NCBI RefSeq assembly: GCF_026626665.1
Contig: NZ_JAPNKE010000002.1
Span: 4,007,168-4,071,167 of the forward strand
Reading direction: 5' to 3'
Source: Nannocystis pusilla
GTDB lineage: Bacteria; Myxococcota_A; Polyangia; Nannocystales; Nannocystaceae
DNA: 64,000 nt
Part shown: piece by piece, positions 1 to 9,829 of the stretch
How the letters are laid out: each line of letters opens with the position of its first letter
How positions within the stretch are numbered: the stretch's first letter is position 1
Position numbers and translations under genes: made by a program
Notes under the pieces: generated by a model
What the model was told of the DNA's origin: nothing
The model's input: only the letters and a program-made list of their open reading frames with translations
Database searches by the model: none

Positions 1-198
1 ATCGTCGCCGGGATGAAGTCGGCGATGATGAACACCGAGGCCTACCTCGCCGACTGGGACACCTACGCCGAGCTGGTGCGCACCGGCGAGGACGAGGCGG
101 CGGCCATGGAGGTCAGCCAGCGCCTGATCGACGCCACCTGCGCGTACCAGACCGCGCTCGGAATCGCTGCCTGCACCGGCAGCGATGACGAGATGTAG
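1..198 (+). CDS. C-terminal fragment of unknown protein
   Basis: The frame is open from the first base of the window and ends at a TGA at 196-198, so this is probably the 3' end of a longer gene starting outside the window; an internal ATG at 13 is the alternative start. The visible 65 or so residues are acidic and helical-looking (AYLADWDTYAELVR, TGEDEAAAMEVSQRLIDATC), with no signal peptide, membrane segment or recognisable catalytic motif. It is followed 27 bp later by the Roadblock-like gene on the same strand and may share its transcript. Function unknown. Confidence 0.45.
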   Translation: MVAGMKSAMMNTEAYLADWDTYAELVRTGEDEAAAMEVSQRLIDATCAYQTALGIAACTGSDDEM

Positions 199-225
199 CC
201 CGTCAGCGCAATATGGCCGCACTGC

Positions 226-642
226 ATGGCCGAGATTTTTTCCGGGTTCAGCGAGTTCGGCCGCGTGTTGGCCGACTACATCACGCGTGAGACCGCCGTG
301 CGCGGGGCGGTGCTCAGCGACGACCAGGGCGACGCCGTCGACCTCGTCTTCGACGAGGCCCGCACCACCGCCCTGGAGGTCCAGATCCTCGGCGCCCAGC
401 TCGACCGGGCCGCCGAGCGGCTGACTTCATGGTTCCAAGATCGCGGCCGAGGCCACTGTGAGATCTTGATTGAGGCAAGTCACGGCCGCCTCTGCTGCGC
501 GTTCGTCGGCGGCGCCTACGTCCTGGCGATCGTCTCGGAGCCCGCCCAGGGGGACGACGAGGCCCGCGCCGCCGAGGCCGAACGCGTGCTCGCGGGCTTC
601 CGGGACCTGCGCCGGGACATCGAGGCGCTCCTGCAGGCCTGA
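226..642 (+). CDS. Roadblock/LC7-like domain protein
   Basis: A 138-residue soluble protein. The order of elements resembles the Roadblock/LC7 fold: a beta strand (RGAVLSDDQGDAVDLVF), a long helix (ALEVQILGAQLDRAAERLTSWF), then paired strands (CEILIEASHGRLCCAFVGG, AYVLAIVSEP) and a C-terminal helix. Roadblock proteins such as MglB dimerise and regulate small Ras-like GTPases, and they are numerous in gliding myxobacteria. No GTPase gene lies next to it here, so a partner cannot be named. ATG start at 226. The family call rests on pattern only; a profile search would settle it. Confidence 0.55.
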   Translation: MAEIFSGFSEFGRVLADYITRETAVRGAVLSDDQGDAVDLVFDEARTTALEVQILGAQLDRAAERLTSWFQDRGRGHCEILIEASHGRLCCAFVGGAYVLAIVSEPAQGDDEARAAEAERVLAGFRDLRRDIEALLQA

Positions 643-780
643 CGGCGGTCGCTGCGGGGGGCGGCGCGCGACCTTGACGCAAGGTCACATGTTGCGCGCC
701 ACACCTGCTGCGCCGCCGCCGTCCAGGCGTGGCACACTGCGGGCGCGTGGCCCCGGCCCGGAAGGAGCCCAGTTTTACCC

Positions 781-1095
781 ATGGCGACCCACATCACTGA
801 AGAGTGCATCAACTGCGGCGCGTGCGAGCCGGAGTGCCCCAACGAGGCGATCTCGGAGGGCGACGACCGGTATGTCATCGACCCCAACCTCTGCACCGAG
901 TGCGTCGGGTTCCACGATTACGAGGCCTGCCAGGCCGTGTGCCCGGTCGAGTGCTGCGTCCCCGACCCCGAGCGCCGCGAGAGCGAGGAGACCCTGCTCG
1001 AGCGCGCCCGCAAGCTCCACCCCGAGAAGAGCTTCCCCGCGGTCGCCGACCTGCCCAACGACCTGAGCCGGTTCCGCAGCGCGAAGAAGAAGTGA
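781..1095 (+). CDS. fdx: 2[4Fe-4S] ferredoxin, YfhL/Alvin type
   Basis: A 104-residue electron carrier. The first cluster motif is CxxCGxCxxxCP (CINCGACEPECP, residues 9-20). The second is the expanded Alvin-type motif, where CTEC is followed by an insertion (VGFHDYEA) before CQAVCPVECC. This layout is typical of the small dicluster ferredoxins of proteobacteria, and the Lys/Arg-rich tail is also common there. The start is set by AAGGAG at 760-765, well spaced from the ATG at 781. A strong hairpin with a T-run follows at 1138, so the gene is probably monocistronic. The redox partner is not evident from the neighbours. Confidence 0.93.
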   Translation: MATHITEECINCGACEPECPNEAISEGDDRYVIDPNLCTECVGFHDYEACQAVCPVECCVPDPERRESEETLLERARKLHPEKSFPAVADLPNDLSRFRSAKKK

Positions 1096-1137
1096 GCCCT
1101 CGCGGCCGCTCGTAATCCTGACAACCTGACCACACGA

Positions 1138-1161
1138 GAGCGGCGCCCTGCGCCGCTCTTT
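1138..1161 (+). terminator. Rho-independent-like terminator of fdx
   Basis: Perfect 9-bp stem GAGCGGCGC / GCGCCGCTC with loop CCT, followed by TTT. It lies 43 bp after the ferredoxin stop. The T-run is short, which is common in very GC-rich genomes. Confidence 0.75.
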
Positions 1162-1551
1162 GCGTTAGGTCGCGCCGTCGCGGCGGCCTCGCGACGAAGC
1201 GGCGCACGTGCCCTCCCCTGCGGCCGACCCGAAGCTCGTCGTGCGCGCGTCGCTTGCTGGGAAGGCGTCCGCCCCGCCTCGCGCGTCGCTCGGGTCGGCA
1301 CGCGTCCGACTCGCCTCGCGTCACGGCTCGCCGCCTCGCTGCCGCGAGCAGTTCGGGCGGGTGCATCACCTCTCCGGCGAGCGCGGCGCTCCCCTGGTGC
1401 GCGCGGGTCGTCGAGCCCTGCCGCGAGCGAGGGCCCGGCGGGCCGGATCGGCCCTGCGTGAGCCGTCTCCACGGCGACGGGCGGCGATCGTCGGCGGGTC
1501 CGAACCAGGGCCCTGACATTCGCCGCCGCCCCGGGGACACTCTCGCCAGCA
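1162..1551. other. Gene-free GC-rich stretch
   Basis: About 390 bp between the ferredoxin terminator and the first flippase-like gene. The open frames across it are Arg/Ala-rich and look like GC-driven artefacts; there is no ribosome-binding site or recognisable protein. No hairpin of the CATGTCC family was seen. A promoter for the downstream gene is expected here but no convincing -35/-10 pair was found. Confidence 0.5.
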
Positions 1552-2610
1552 GTGACGACCGAGCCCGCTCCCGCGCCGACCGCAGCGCCCGCCTCCGGGC
1601 GTCCGTGGCTGCGCGTCGGCCTGTCGCTGGTGATCACCGGCCTCGCCCTGTGGCTGGTCCAGCGCCAGCTCGATCCGGTGCCGGACGCGCTCGAGATCGC
1701 CGCCTGGGGTCTGCCCGCCTACCTCGCCACCCTGCTGCTGTACGCCTTCCTGCGCTCCGCCCGGTGGTGGTTCCTCGTCAGGCCTCTGGGGCAGGTGCGC
1801 TTCGGCGACGTCATGCTCGTAGGTCTCGCCGGCGCGCTGTGGATCGTCGCCTTGCCGTGGCGGCTCGGCGAGCTGGTGCGGCCGGCCCTGCTCGCGCGGC
1901 GCAGCGGCATCCCGGCCAGTCGCTGCTCGGCACCGTCGCCATCGAGCGCGTCGTCGACGGCCTGTGCGTGTGCGCGGCCTTCTTCGTCGCGGCCGCCGGC
2001 GCGCCCGACGTCCCCTCGCTGAGCGGCCTCTACGCCGCCTGCACGGCCGCCTTCGCCCTGTTCGCCGGCGCCCTCGCCGTCCTCGTCGTCCTCGCGCGCT
2101 GGCCCGCCGCGCTCGAGCTGCTGCTGCGCCGCGGGCTCGGGCGGATCGCCGCGCGGCCGGCCGCCATCCTCGCCGACGTCGCCCGCGGCCTCGCCGACGG
2201 CCTGCGCGCCCTGCCGTCGCTGCGGCCGCTCGTGCTGTTCCTGCTCGGCACCGTCGCCTACTGGGGCACCAACGTGTTCGGCATGGCCCTGCTCGCGCGC
2301 GCCTGCGGCCTCGACCTCGGCCCGCTCGAGGCGCTCGCCGTCCTCGCCGTCCTCAACCTCACCCTGCTCGTGCCCGGCCCGCCCGCGCACGTCGGCACCT
2401 TCCAGCTCGGCGTCGCCGCCGGCCTCGGCCTGTTCCTCCCGCCCGACGTCGTCCGCGCCGGCGGCTCGACCTACGCCTTCTTCCTCTACACCTGCCAGCT
2501 CGCCATGATCGCCGCGCTCGGCATCGCCGCCAGCCTGCGTCTGCGCCTCGGCTGGCGCGCCGCGCTCGACCTGCGCCCGCCCGCGCCCGCGCGTGCCCGC
2601 GAGCGCCTAG
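1552..2610 (+). CDS. LPG-synthase-TM (flippase-like) membrane protein 1
   Basis: Multi-pass inner-membrane protein of the lysylphosphatidylglycerol-synthase TM / UPF0104 family (AglD2- and MprF-flippase-like), about 350 residues. The GTG start at 1552 gives a short Pro/Ala head, then hydrophobic segments (GLSLVITGLALWLV, AYLATLLLYAFLR). The hallmark R-WW/PLG...GDV..VGLAGALW...PWRLGELVRP stretch is present, as is VAIERVVDGL after a frame change. The reading frame shifts near 1920, inside conserved sequence, and the end is uncertain: the TAG at 2608-2610 is in the original frame, so a second indel near 2600 is implied. A paralogue follows directly, suggesting a pair acting on a lipid-linked substrate; the substrate is unknown. 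Confidence 0.75.
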
Positions 2611-2619
2611 CTCTTCGCA

Positions 2620-2668
2620 CATGTCCCGACGTTTCTGCCCGATGCAACAGGTCTTTTCGGACATGTCC
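2620..2668. repeat. 14-bp CATG array between the two flippase-like genes
   Basis: CATGTCC cores at 2620 and 2662 and a CAGGTC variant at 2648; 2620, 2648 and 2662 all fall on one 14-bp phase. The array fills the gap between two paralogous genes and ends just before the ribosome-binding site (GGAGG, 2672) of the second. Confidence 0.8.
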
Positions 2669-2685
2669 CCGAGGAGGGCCCGCGC

Positions 2686-3665
2686 GTGAGCCCGCGGCTG
2701 CGCACCGCGCTCAAGCTGCTGCTCGGCCTCGGCCTGCTCGCCGGCCTGGTGTGGTGGCTGGTGCCGGGCGCCGACGAGCTGCGGGCCGCCTTCGCGCGCG
2801 CCGAGCGCGGCCCGGCTGGCTCGGCGTGTGCCTGCTGGCGACCTTCGCCGCCACCCTGGTGACCAGCGCGCGCTGGCGGTTGATGGCCGAGGCGATGGGC
2901 GGCAACCGCCTGCCGCACATCGCCTACTTCCACAGCCTCGCCCTGACCAAGATCCTCGGCCAGGTCAGCTCCGCGTTCGTCATGGACATCGTCGGCCGCG
3001 GCGTCGCCCTGCGCAACGCCGGCTCGCAGCGCGGCCTCGGCCACGCGATCACCCAGGCGGTGCTCGAGCGCGTGTTCGACCTCGTGCTCCCGGTCATGCT
3101 GCTCGCCTGGGCCCTCGTCGCCTGGCGCGGCCAATTCGACGCCACCCAGGCGGCCGGCTCGTTCGCCGGCGTGTGCCTGCTGTTCGCCGCGCTCGCCGCG
3201 GTGTGCCTGGCCCCGCTGACGCGCCTGGCCCTGCGCGCGTACGCGGCCGCCCGCGCCCTGCGAGCCCGCCTGCGCCGCGTCGCCGTCGACGAGCCCGAGC
3301 TCGACCCGCCGATCGTCGACCGCCGCCTGGCGGTGCAGATCGGCGCGCTCAGCCTGCTGCGCTACCTCTCGGTCATGCTGCTGTTCTGGTCGACCGCGGC
3401 CGGGATCGGCGTCGACTTCAGCTTCTTCCAGATCGCCGCCGCCACCCCGGTCGGCCAGCTCGCGGGCATGCTGGGCTTCACGCCGGGGGCGCTGGGAATC
3501 CAGGAGGCGGGATGGGTCGGCGGCTTCAAGTGGGTCGGGGCCGACGACGCCGCGATCGCCCTGTTCGTGCTCAGCTCGCGCCTCGTCATGACCGCCTCGT
3601 TCGCGGTCCTCGTGCTCGTCAGCTGGCCGCTGCTCCGCCGCAGCCGCGCCGCGACCCCGGCGTGA
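2686..3665 (+). CDS. LPG-synthase-TM (flippase-like) membrane protein 2
   Basis: Second member of the same membrane family, about 325 residues. The start is GTG 2686, preceded by GGAGG at 2672-2676. The first membrane helix (LKLLLGLGLLAGLVWWLVPG) is followed by a one-base frameshift near 2817 (PA-WLGVCLLATFAATL), then conserved SARWRLMAEAMG, LTKILGQVSSAFVMDIVGR and VLERVFDLVLPVML. The C-terminal GFTPGALGIQEAGWVGGFKWVG block is typical of the family. It ends 12 bp before a CATG array and is convergent with the alkylsulfatase. The restored base would fall in a CC pair, so the break is probably a sequencing error. Confidence 0.78.
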
Positions 3666-3679
3666 CCCGTCCTTTCGGA

Positions 3680-3728
3680 CATGCCTCCTAGGACATGCTC
3701 CTGAGCGCATGTCCGAATCGACATGTCC
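3680..3728. repeat. 14-bp CATG array between convergent genes
   Basis: CATG cores at 3680, 3694, 3708 and 3722, exactly 14 bp apart, with units such as CATGTCCGAATCGA. The array fills nearly all the gap between the flippase-like gene (+) and the alkylsulfatase (-), where a bidirectional terminator would be expected. Confidence 0.9.
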
Positions 3729-3729
3729 G

Positions 3730-5725
3730 TCACGGCGTGACGATGGCGAACGACGGCGGGAAGCGGTCGAGCAGGCCGAAGAACTCCTCGACGGCCGCCC
3801 GGTTGCCGCGCAGCTTCAGGGCCTTGGTTGCGATCGCCTGCTCGATCGTCGTCTTGCCGAGCTGCAGCTCGATCAGGGTCAGCTTCTGCAGCGCCAGGCC
3901 GGCGTCGGCGCCGTCGACCTCGGCGGTGCGGCGGGTGTAGTTCAGCACCCCGCGGTCGACCGTCAGCTCGTAGCGCTCCTTCAGGTCGGTGAGCTCGACG
4001 TCCAGCTTCAGCGTCTTGGCGGCCGCGCGCGCCCCGTTGAGGCGGACCGCCAGGTAGTCGAACAGCAGCGCCGGCGGCAGCGCGCAGCGTGTCGCGGCCG
4101 CTCGGGTCGATCGGCTCGCCCTCGGGCACCCCGTGGCGCAGCTCGTAGGCGCCCTGCAGGTACTCCGAGCGCCACGGGCCCGACTCCGCCTGGTAGCCGA
4201 GCTGCTCGTACGCGTCCGCCAGCAGCTCTTTCGCGGCCGCGCTGTCCGGGTCCGCGAACACCACGTGGCGCAGCACCTGCGCCACCCAGCGGTACTCGCC
4301 GCGCGCGAAGTCGGCGCGGGCGCGCTCCAGCACCGCCGCCCCGCCGCCCATGTATTCGACGTACTTGCGGGCCGCCGGCTCCTGCGGCAGCTCGTTCAGG
4401 TCCGACGGGTTGCCGGTGTAAAAGCCCATGTAGCGGTCGTACACCGCCCGCGCGTTGTGGCGGACCGTCCCGTAGTAGCCGCGGTTCGGCCAGTACTGCG
4501 CCAGCGCCGGCGGCAATGCAGGTACTCGGCGATCTCGGTGCCGAGATAGCCGAAGTTCAGCATGTGCAGCGATTGATCGTGGATGTACTTGTAGAGGTCG
4601 CGCTGCTTCTCGAGGTAGTCGCGCACGTTCTTCTGGCCCCACATCGGCCAGTGGTGGGCCTGGAACTTGACCTCGGTCCCGTCGCCGTACAGCTCGATCG
4701 TCTGCTGCAGGTACTTGGCCCACGCCAGCGCGTCGCGGACCGGGGCCCGCGCAGCGTCTGGATGTTGTGAAGGGTATGGGTCGCGTTCTCGGCCATCCAC
4801 ATCGCCTTGAACTGCGGGAAGTAGGTGTTCATCTCCGCCGGCGCCTCGGTGTCGGGCGTCAGCTGGAACACCATCTTCACCCCGTCGATGACCAGCTCCT
4901 GCCCGGTCTTCGTGATCGACTGCGTCGGCGCGATGAGCGACACCGTCCCCGTCGCGTTGGCGATGCCGAGGCCGCTGCCCACGTTGCCCTGGGCGTCGCG
5001 CGGGAGAAACATCCCGTACATGTACGCCGCGCGGCGAGCCATCGCCGAGCCCGCGAGCACCATCTCGCTGACCGCGTGGGCCATGAAGCCCTCCGGGGCG
5101 ATGATCCGCACCCGGCCCGAGCGCACGTCGGCCTCGTCGACCAGCCCGCGCACCCCGCCGTAATGATCGGGGTGCGAATGGCTGTAGATCACAGCCACGA
5201 TCGGCCGGTCGCCGAGGTGCTGCTTGACCAGCGCGTGCGCGGCCTTCGCCGACTCGATCGTCAGCAGCGGGTCCATCACGATCCACCCGCGGTCGCCCTT
5301 GATGTACGTGATGTTCGCCAGGTCGAAGCCGCGGACCTGGTAGACCCGCTCCGTCACCTTGAACAGGCCGTAGATCATGTTCAGCTGGGCCTGGCGCCAC
5401 AGGCTCGGGTTCACCGTCTCGGGGGCCGGCGCGTCGCGGCGGATGAATTTTTGAAGGGCTCGAGGTCCCACACCACGTTGCCGTCGGCGTCGGTGATCGT
5501 CAGCGTGTGCGGGCGAGCGATCAGGCCCCGCTCGGCGTCTTCGAAGTCCGCGCGGTCGCCGAACGGCAATTGCTGGAGCAGCGCCGCGTTGGCCTCGCGC
5601 GTCGCCTCGGTCGCGGGCTTCGGCCCCGACGGCCCCGCGGCCAGCACCGCGAACTTGGCCCCGGCCAGCAGCAGGGCCACGGCGCCCGTCGAGATCAGCA
5701 GGATGCGGGGTCGGCGGAGCTGCAT
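3730..5725 (-). CDS. SdsA1/BDS1-type alkylsulfatase (MBL fold)
   Basis: Predicted secreted or membrane-anchored alkyl sulfatase of about 660 residues, hydrolysing alkyl sulfate esters. ATG 5725 starts an N-terminal hydrophobic signal/anchor ([20 protein letters not shown]). The metallo-beta-lactamase zinc motif is [11 protein letters not shown], followed by [14 protein letters not shown] and HHWPMWG, hallmarks of the SdsA1 family. The dimerisation region ([20 protein letters not shown]) and a C-terminal SCP2-like domain ([24 protein letters not shown]) complete the usual architecture. Four single-base frameshifts (about 5452, 4747, 4513, 4085) interrupt it. At least two restore with one base in a homopolymer (AAAAA; GGGCCCC), so the gene is probably intact in the organism. 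Confidence 0.88.
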
Positions 5726-6035
5726 GCCAAGGCGTATGGCCGAGGACCGCGCCCGCGCCAGTGACCGCCCGCCCGCCCGTCCGCGGCCCCCGGGGCCCGC
5801 TGCGGCCGGCGGCCCGGCAATGTCCACACCTGTCCTCGGGGCCAGCAATCACCACCATCGCCGCTCCCCCGCCGCCCGCCGCTGCCGGCCGCCGCGCGTG
5901 GCTATGATCACACCGTGTCGCCCTCTCGCCATTCCGCGCGTCGCGGCCCGGCGCTCGCCCTCGCCTCCGCCCGCTGCGGGCGCGACGCCGGCCGCGCCCG
6001 GCTCACGAGCGCCGGCGTCCGCTCGTTTCACAAGG

Positions 6036-6057
6036 CATGTCCCGAAGGACATGTCCC
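6036..6057. repeat. CATGTCC hairpin upstream of alkylsulfatase
   Basis: CATGTCC (6036-6042), loop CGAA, GGACATG (6047-6053); the two CATG cores are 14 bp apart. It is the only structured element seen in the 335-bp gap 5726-6061 between alkylsulfatase and amylase, both on the minus strand. The alkylsulfatase promoter should lie in this gap but was not identified. Confidence 0.85.
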
Positions 6058-6061
6058 ATCT

Positions 6062-7705
6062 TCACGGCGCGACGAGCACCCGCGCCGAGCGGGCCGGCAC
6101 CATCACCGTCGGCCCGTCGACCGTCTCGCCCGAGAGCTCGTCCTTGAGCGCCATCGCCGGCAGCCCGCCGACCGACTTGCCGGCGTCGCTGCGGTTGAGG
6201 GCGACCCACACCGTCTCGCCCTCGCCGGCCATCGAGTAGGCCATGGTGTCGGCGTCGGCGCCGAGCCGGGTGTACGAGCCGCGGCGGAGCGCCGGGTGGG
6301 CCGCGCGGATCGCCCCCAGATCCTGGATATGCCCCAAGAGCCAGGTCTGCCCGCTCGAGTGATTGTCCCACTGCATGAAGCGGCGGTTGTCGGGGTCGCC
6401 GGCGCCGGGCATCCCGACCTCGTCGCCGTAGTAGACGAGCGGCGCGCCGGGGGAGGTGTACAGCATCGTGAACGACAGGCCGAGCCGCTCGAACGCCGCC
6501 GCGCCGGCGGGCAGGCCCGGCTTGCCGTTCCACGCCTTGTCCTTGCCGTCGGCCCACTGGTTGTTCCACACCGGCGTGTCCTCGGCCAGGTGGATCGCGC
6601 GCGGGATGTCGTGATTGCCGATGAACGTGCTCATCACCGCCGCGCCGCCGTTGTAATAGTTGTTGTTGCCGTCGAAGAAGTCGGCCAGCTCCGTCATCGT
6701 GCCCTGGCGCATCAGCACGTTGTAGGCCATCTGCATGCGCAGCGGGAAGTCGAACTGGCCGTCGAGCTTGTCGCAGCCGACGTACTTGTTGATGGTCGGC
6801 TTGTCGCCGGTGAACGTCTCGCCGACCATGTAGAAGTGCTGCCCCGACATCGGCTCGATGTCGGCCTTCACGCGCGCGCAGGTCGGTCAGCCACTCCATC
6901 TTGATGTGCTTGACCGCGTCGAGGCGGAAGCCGTCGGCGCCGGTGTCCTTGATCCACTGGATCGCGTTGTTCACCGAGTAGTCGCGGGCCGCCTGGTTGC
7001 TGGAATGAAGTCGGGCAGGTAGTCGGTGAACCAGCAGCGCTCGCCGTCGGCCCCGTCCCACGAGCAGCCGGCCCCGCACACGCAGTCGCCGCCGTTGCCG
7101 TTGTCGTTCGGGTTGAACCAGTCCGGGTGGTCGGCGTACACCGGCGCGCTGACATGGACGTGGTTCATCGCGTAGTCGAGGATCACCTTGATGTCGGCCG
7201 CGTGGGCCGCGGTCACCAGCGCCTGCAGCTCGGCCAGCGTGCCGAAGTGCTCCTCGGTCTGCGTCAGGTCGGTCGGCCAGTAGCCGTGGTACGCGCTGTA
7301 CAGGTGGCCGTCGGTGCCGAGGCCGTCGTCCGACGTGTTGTTCATCGGCACCGTCAGCCACAGCGTGTTGACGCCGAGCTCGTTGAAGTAACCGTCCTCG
7401 ATCTTCGCGGTCACCCCGGCCCAGTCGCCGCCCTGCCAGTCGGCCGCCGTCTCGACCCCCGTCAGCGCGTCGTTGCCCGGGTCGCCGTTGTTGAAGCGGT
7501 CGACGAACACGAAGTAGATGATCGCGTCGCGCCAGTCGAACGCGCCCTCCTGCTCGACCGCGCACGAGGCCGCCTCACAGGTGAACTCCTCGCAGGTCAT
7601 CGGCTGCAGCACCGAGTCAGTCGCAGTCGTCGCCGCCCCGCTGTCACATGCCCTCATGGACATGCTCGCTCCGACATGTCCGGATTCACATGCCCCCGGA
7701 GACAT
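6062..7705 (-). CDS. GH13 alpha-amylase-family glycosidase (first)
   Basis: Alpha-glucan hydrolase, about 540 residues. The (beta/alpha)8 barrel begins at DWRDAIIYFVFVDRFNNGD; the three GH13 catalytic residues lie in GFRLDAVKH (nucleophile Asp), VGETFTG (acid/base Glu) and FIGNHD (Asp). PLVYYGDEVGMPG and a C-terminal beta domain follow. Frameshifts occur near 7007 (probably a lost A in AA) and 6872. The N-terminus is odd: all candidate starts fall in a six-unit 14-bp repeat array. The protein begins M-S-M-R-A-C-D-S-G without a hydrophobic signal, whereas the other two GH13 enzymes here have clear lipoprotein signals. The exact start (7705 or an ATG further in) is unresolved. Confidence 0.85.
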
Positions 7706-7726
7706 GCCTCTTGAGACATGTCCTCG
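7647..7726. repeat. Six-unit phase-perfect 14-bp CATG array
   Basis: CATG at 7647, 7661, 7675, 7689, 7703 and 7717, every interval exactly 14 bp. Units include CATGCCCTCATGGA, CATGTCCGGATTCA and CATGTCCTCGGAGC. The array overlaps the 5' end of the first GH13 gene, contributes its candidate start codons, and sits where a signal peptide would be expected. Confidence 0.93.
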
Positions 7727-7796
7727 GAGCGTCCCGACCCGAACCCGTCGACGCGAGGCGGCGCTCGCCGGCGAGGGCTCGCGCCGCCCTACGGCC

Positions 7797-8402
7797 TCAC
7801 GCGTCGCCGTCTTCGCCGTAGAGCAGCCGGGCCGCGCGCGCCACCTGCTCGACCACCATCTCGGGCGTCAGGAGCCCGCCGGTCCAGCCGACCAGGCGCG
7901 AGAACCACACGTCCTCGAGCACCGCCAGGCGCTCGAGCTCGAGCGCGCTGACCGGCCCGTCGTCGCGCCCGCGGATCGCCCCGACGATCAGCTCCATCAA
8001 CGCGGTGTGGAACCGCTGTAGCCGCTCCGCCAGGGCGTTCTCCCCGGTCGCGGCCGAGCGGATCACCGCGCGGCCGAGGTGGGGCCGGGCGCACAGCGTC
8101 TCGGTCAGCGCGGCGAAGCACTGGACCAGCCGCTCGAGGCGGGTCGCGCCCTGCAGCGGTTCGCTGGCGAAGCGCTCGCGCAGCGCCACCAGCTCGAGCG
8201 AGAGGACGCCGACGAGCAGGTCCTCCTTGCTGCGGAAGCGCTTGTACACCGTGCCGAGGGCCACGCCCGAGGCCTGGGCCACGTCGCGCAGGCGCACCGC
8301 CGAGAACCCGCCGGTCTCGGCGAGCCGGACCGCCGCGTCGAGGATCCTGCGGGCGCGGTCGTCGACCAGGGTGAGCTCACCGGGGAGCGGGACTGCGGTC
8401 AT
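7797..8402 (-). CDS. TetR-family regulator next to P450
   Basis: A 201-residue transcriptional repressor. The N-terminal helix-turn-helix is canonical: ILDAAVRLAETGGFSAVRLRDVAQASGVALGTVYKRFRSKEDLL. The C-terminal ligand-binding part is of a type common in regulators of lipid or sterol genes (FAALTETLCARPHLGRAVIRS). It starts 32 bp after the P450 stop on the same strand, so P450 and regulator probably form one operon. Two matches to the KstR operator consensus lie upstream of that operon, which makes autoregulation and control of the P450 by this protein the simplest inference. ATG start at 8402. Confidence 0.9.
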   Translation of the reverse strand: MTAVPLPGELTLVDDRARRILDAAVRLAETGGFSAVRLRDVAQASGVALGTVYKRFRSKEDLLVGVLSLELVALRERFASEPLQGATRLERLVQCFAALTETLCARPHLGRAVIRSAATGENALAERLQRFHTALMELIVGAIRGRDDGPVSALELERLAVLEDVWFSRLVGWTGGLLTPEMVVEQVARAARLLYGEDGDA

Positions 8403-8434
8403 CCACCTGGGTTTATGCAACCCCGCGGAGTCCG

Positions 8435-9813
8435 TCAACGCTTGGCCTCGACGCGAACGAGGACCCCGTGGCGCGGCCGCATCGTGATCTGGAACTCCTG
8501 CGCGATCCGGGCCCGCGCGCTCAGCGACAGGCGGAAGCGCTGGGCGATCATCGCCAGCACCAGCGTGCCCTCGAGCAGCGTGAAGTGGTTGCCGATGCAC
8601 ATGCGCGGACCGGCGCTGAAGGGGATGTACGCCAGCTTGTGCCGGGCTTGCGCCCCGCCGGGCATGAACCGCGCCGGCTCGAACCGCTCCGGGTCGTCCC
8701 AGAAGCGCGGGTCGCGGTGCATCAGGAATGGCAGGTAGAGCACGCGATCGCCCGGATACACGCGATGGCCCGCGAGCTCGGTCTCGGCCACGATGTCGCG
8801 CCCCCGCTCCAGGTGGGCGGATACAGCCGCAGCGACTCCTGCAGCACCGCCTTGGTGTAGACGAGCGTCGACTGCACGTCCTCGGCGGTCGGCACGCGCC
8901 CCTCGAGCCGGTCGACCTCCTCGATGAGCTTGTCCCACACCGCCGGATGCGTGCCGAGCAGGTAGAACGTCCACGCCAGCGCGATCGCGGTGGTCTCGTG
9001 GCCGGCCAGGAAGAACGTGGCGATCTCGTCGCGCACCAGCCGCGGGTCGAGCGGCGCGCCGTCCTCGTCGCGCGCGTTGAGGTACGCCGCCAGCAGATCG
9101 TCACCCAGCGCGCCGGCCGCCCGCCGCCGCGCGATGATGTCGAACGTCACCTCGTCGAGGGTCCGCAGCGCCTTGCGCAGCCGCAGGTTGCCGGGCGTCG
9201 GCCAGCGCAGCGGCAGCTGCAGCATCTGGTTGCCGCGCCCCGACACCTGCTCGAGCGCCACGGTGAACGCATGCGCCGACTCGCTCACCTGCGCGCGCAG
9301 GTCGAGGCTGAAGAGCGTCTCGCCGATGATCTCCATCGCCAGCCCGAGCAGCTCCGAGTACACGTCGAACTCGTCGCCGACGCGGTAGCGCCGGGTCCAG
9401 TCGGCCAGCGTGCGCTCGGTCAGCCGCGTCATCTTGCCGGCCAGCGCCGCCACGCTGCCCTTGTTGAACGACGGCTGGGCGATCCGCCGCTCGCGTCGCC
9501 ACAGCTCGCCCTCGCTGGTCAGGATCCCGTCGCCCACCAGCATGCGGATCGCGTCGTACGTGTCGCGCTTGCCGTACGAGTCCTTGTCGGTGAGCAAGAT
9601 CTGCTCGACCGCGTCGGGGTGCAGCGCCACGAACAGCGAGTGCTTGCCGACGACCAGGCGGAAGAAGTCGCCGTGCTTCTGCCGCGCCGCCTCGACCACG
9701 GGCATGAGCCCGTGACGGGTCAACATCGGGATGTGGCCGAACACCGGCCAGCGCGTCGGCGTCGGGATCGAATCGATGGGCGGCGAGACACGATCGAGCA
9801 GGGCTTGCAGCAA
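8435..9813 (-). CDS. Cytochrome P450
   Basis: Heme monooxygenase of about 460 residues. All signature motifs are visible: proline-rich start of the globular domain (PTPTRWPVFGHIPML), I-helix AGHETT, K-helix ESLRLYPP (ExxR), and the heme loop FSAGPRMCIG with the cysteine ligand. The sequence style (HGDFFRLVVG, GDGILTSEGELWRRERR) is that of CYP102/CYP4-like fatty-acid or terpenoid hydroxylases, but the substrate cannot be assigned. One frameshift near 8818, just after the ExxR helix. The start is TTG 9813, supported by AGGA 8 bp upstream. No ferredoxin or reductase is adjacent; fdx is 8 kb away. Confidence 0.9.
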
Positions 9814-9829
9814 GGCGGTCGTCCTTCTT

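Noticed and set aside
314..688. Long Arg/Pro/Ala-rich open frames on both strands throughout the window
   Set aside because: These are GC-driven shadows of real genes; composition is unnatural and no motif or ribosome-binding site supports them.
674..735. Promoter TTGACG before the ferredoxin
   Set aside because: No acceptable -10 box at 16-18 bp spacing.
1254..3665. One 803-residue protein spanning both flippase-like genes
   Set aside because: The first ~100 residues are Arg-rich noise, two separate family-complete proteins are inside, and each has its own start region; the continuity comes from frameshifts.
7647..7726. CRISPR-like array
   Set aside because: Units are 14 bp with only a 7-bp core, no 25-40-bp repeats or spacers, and no cas genes nearby.
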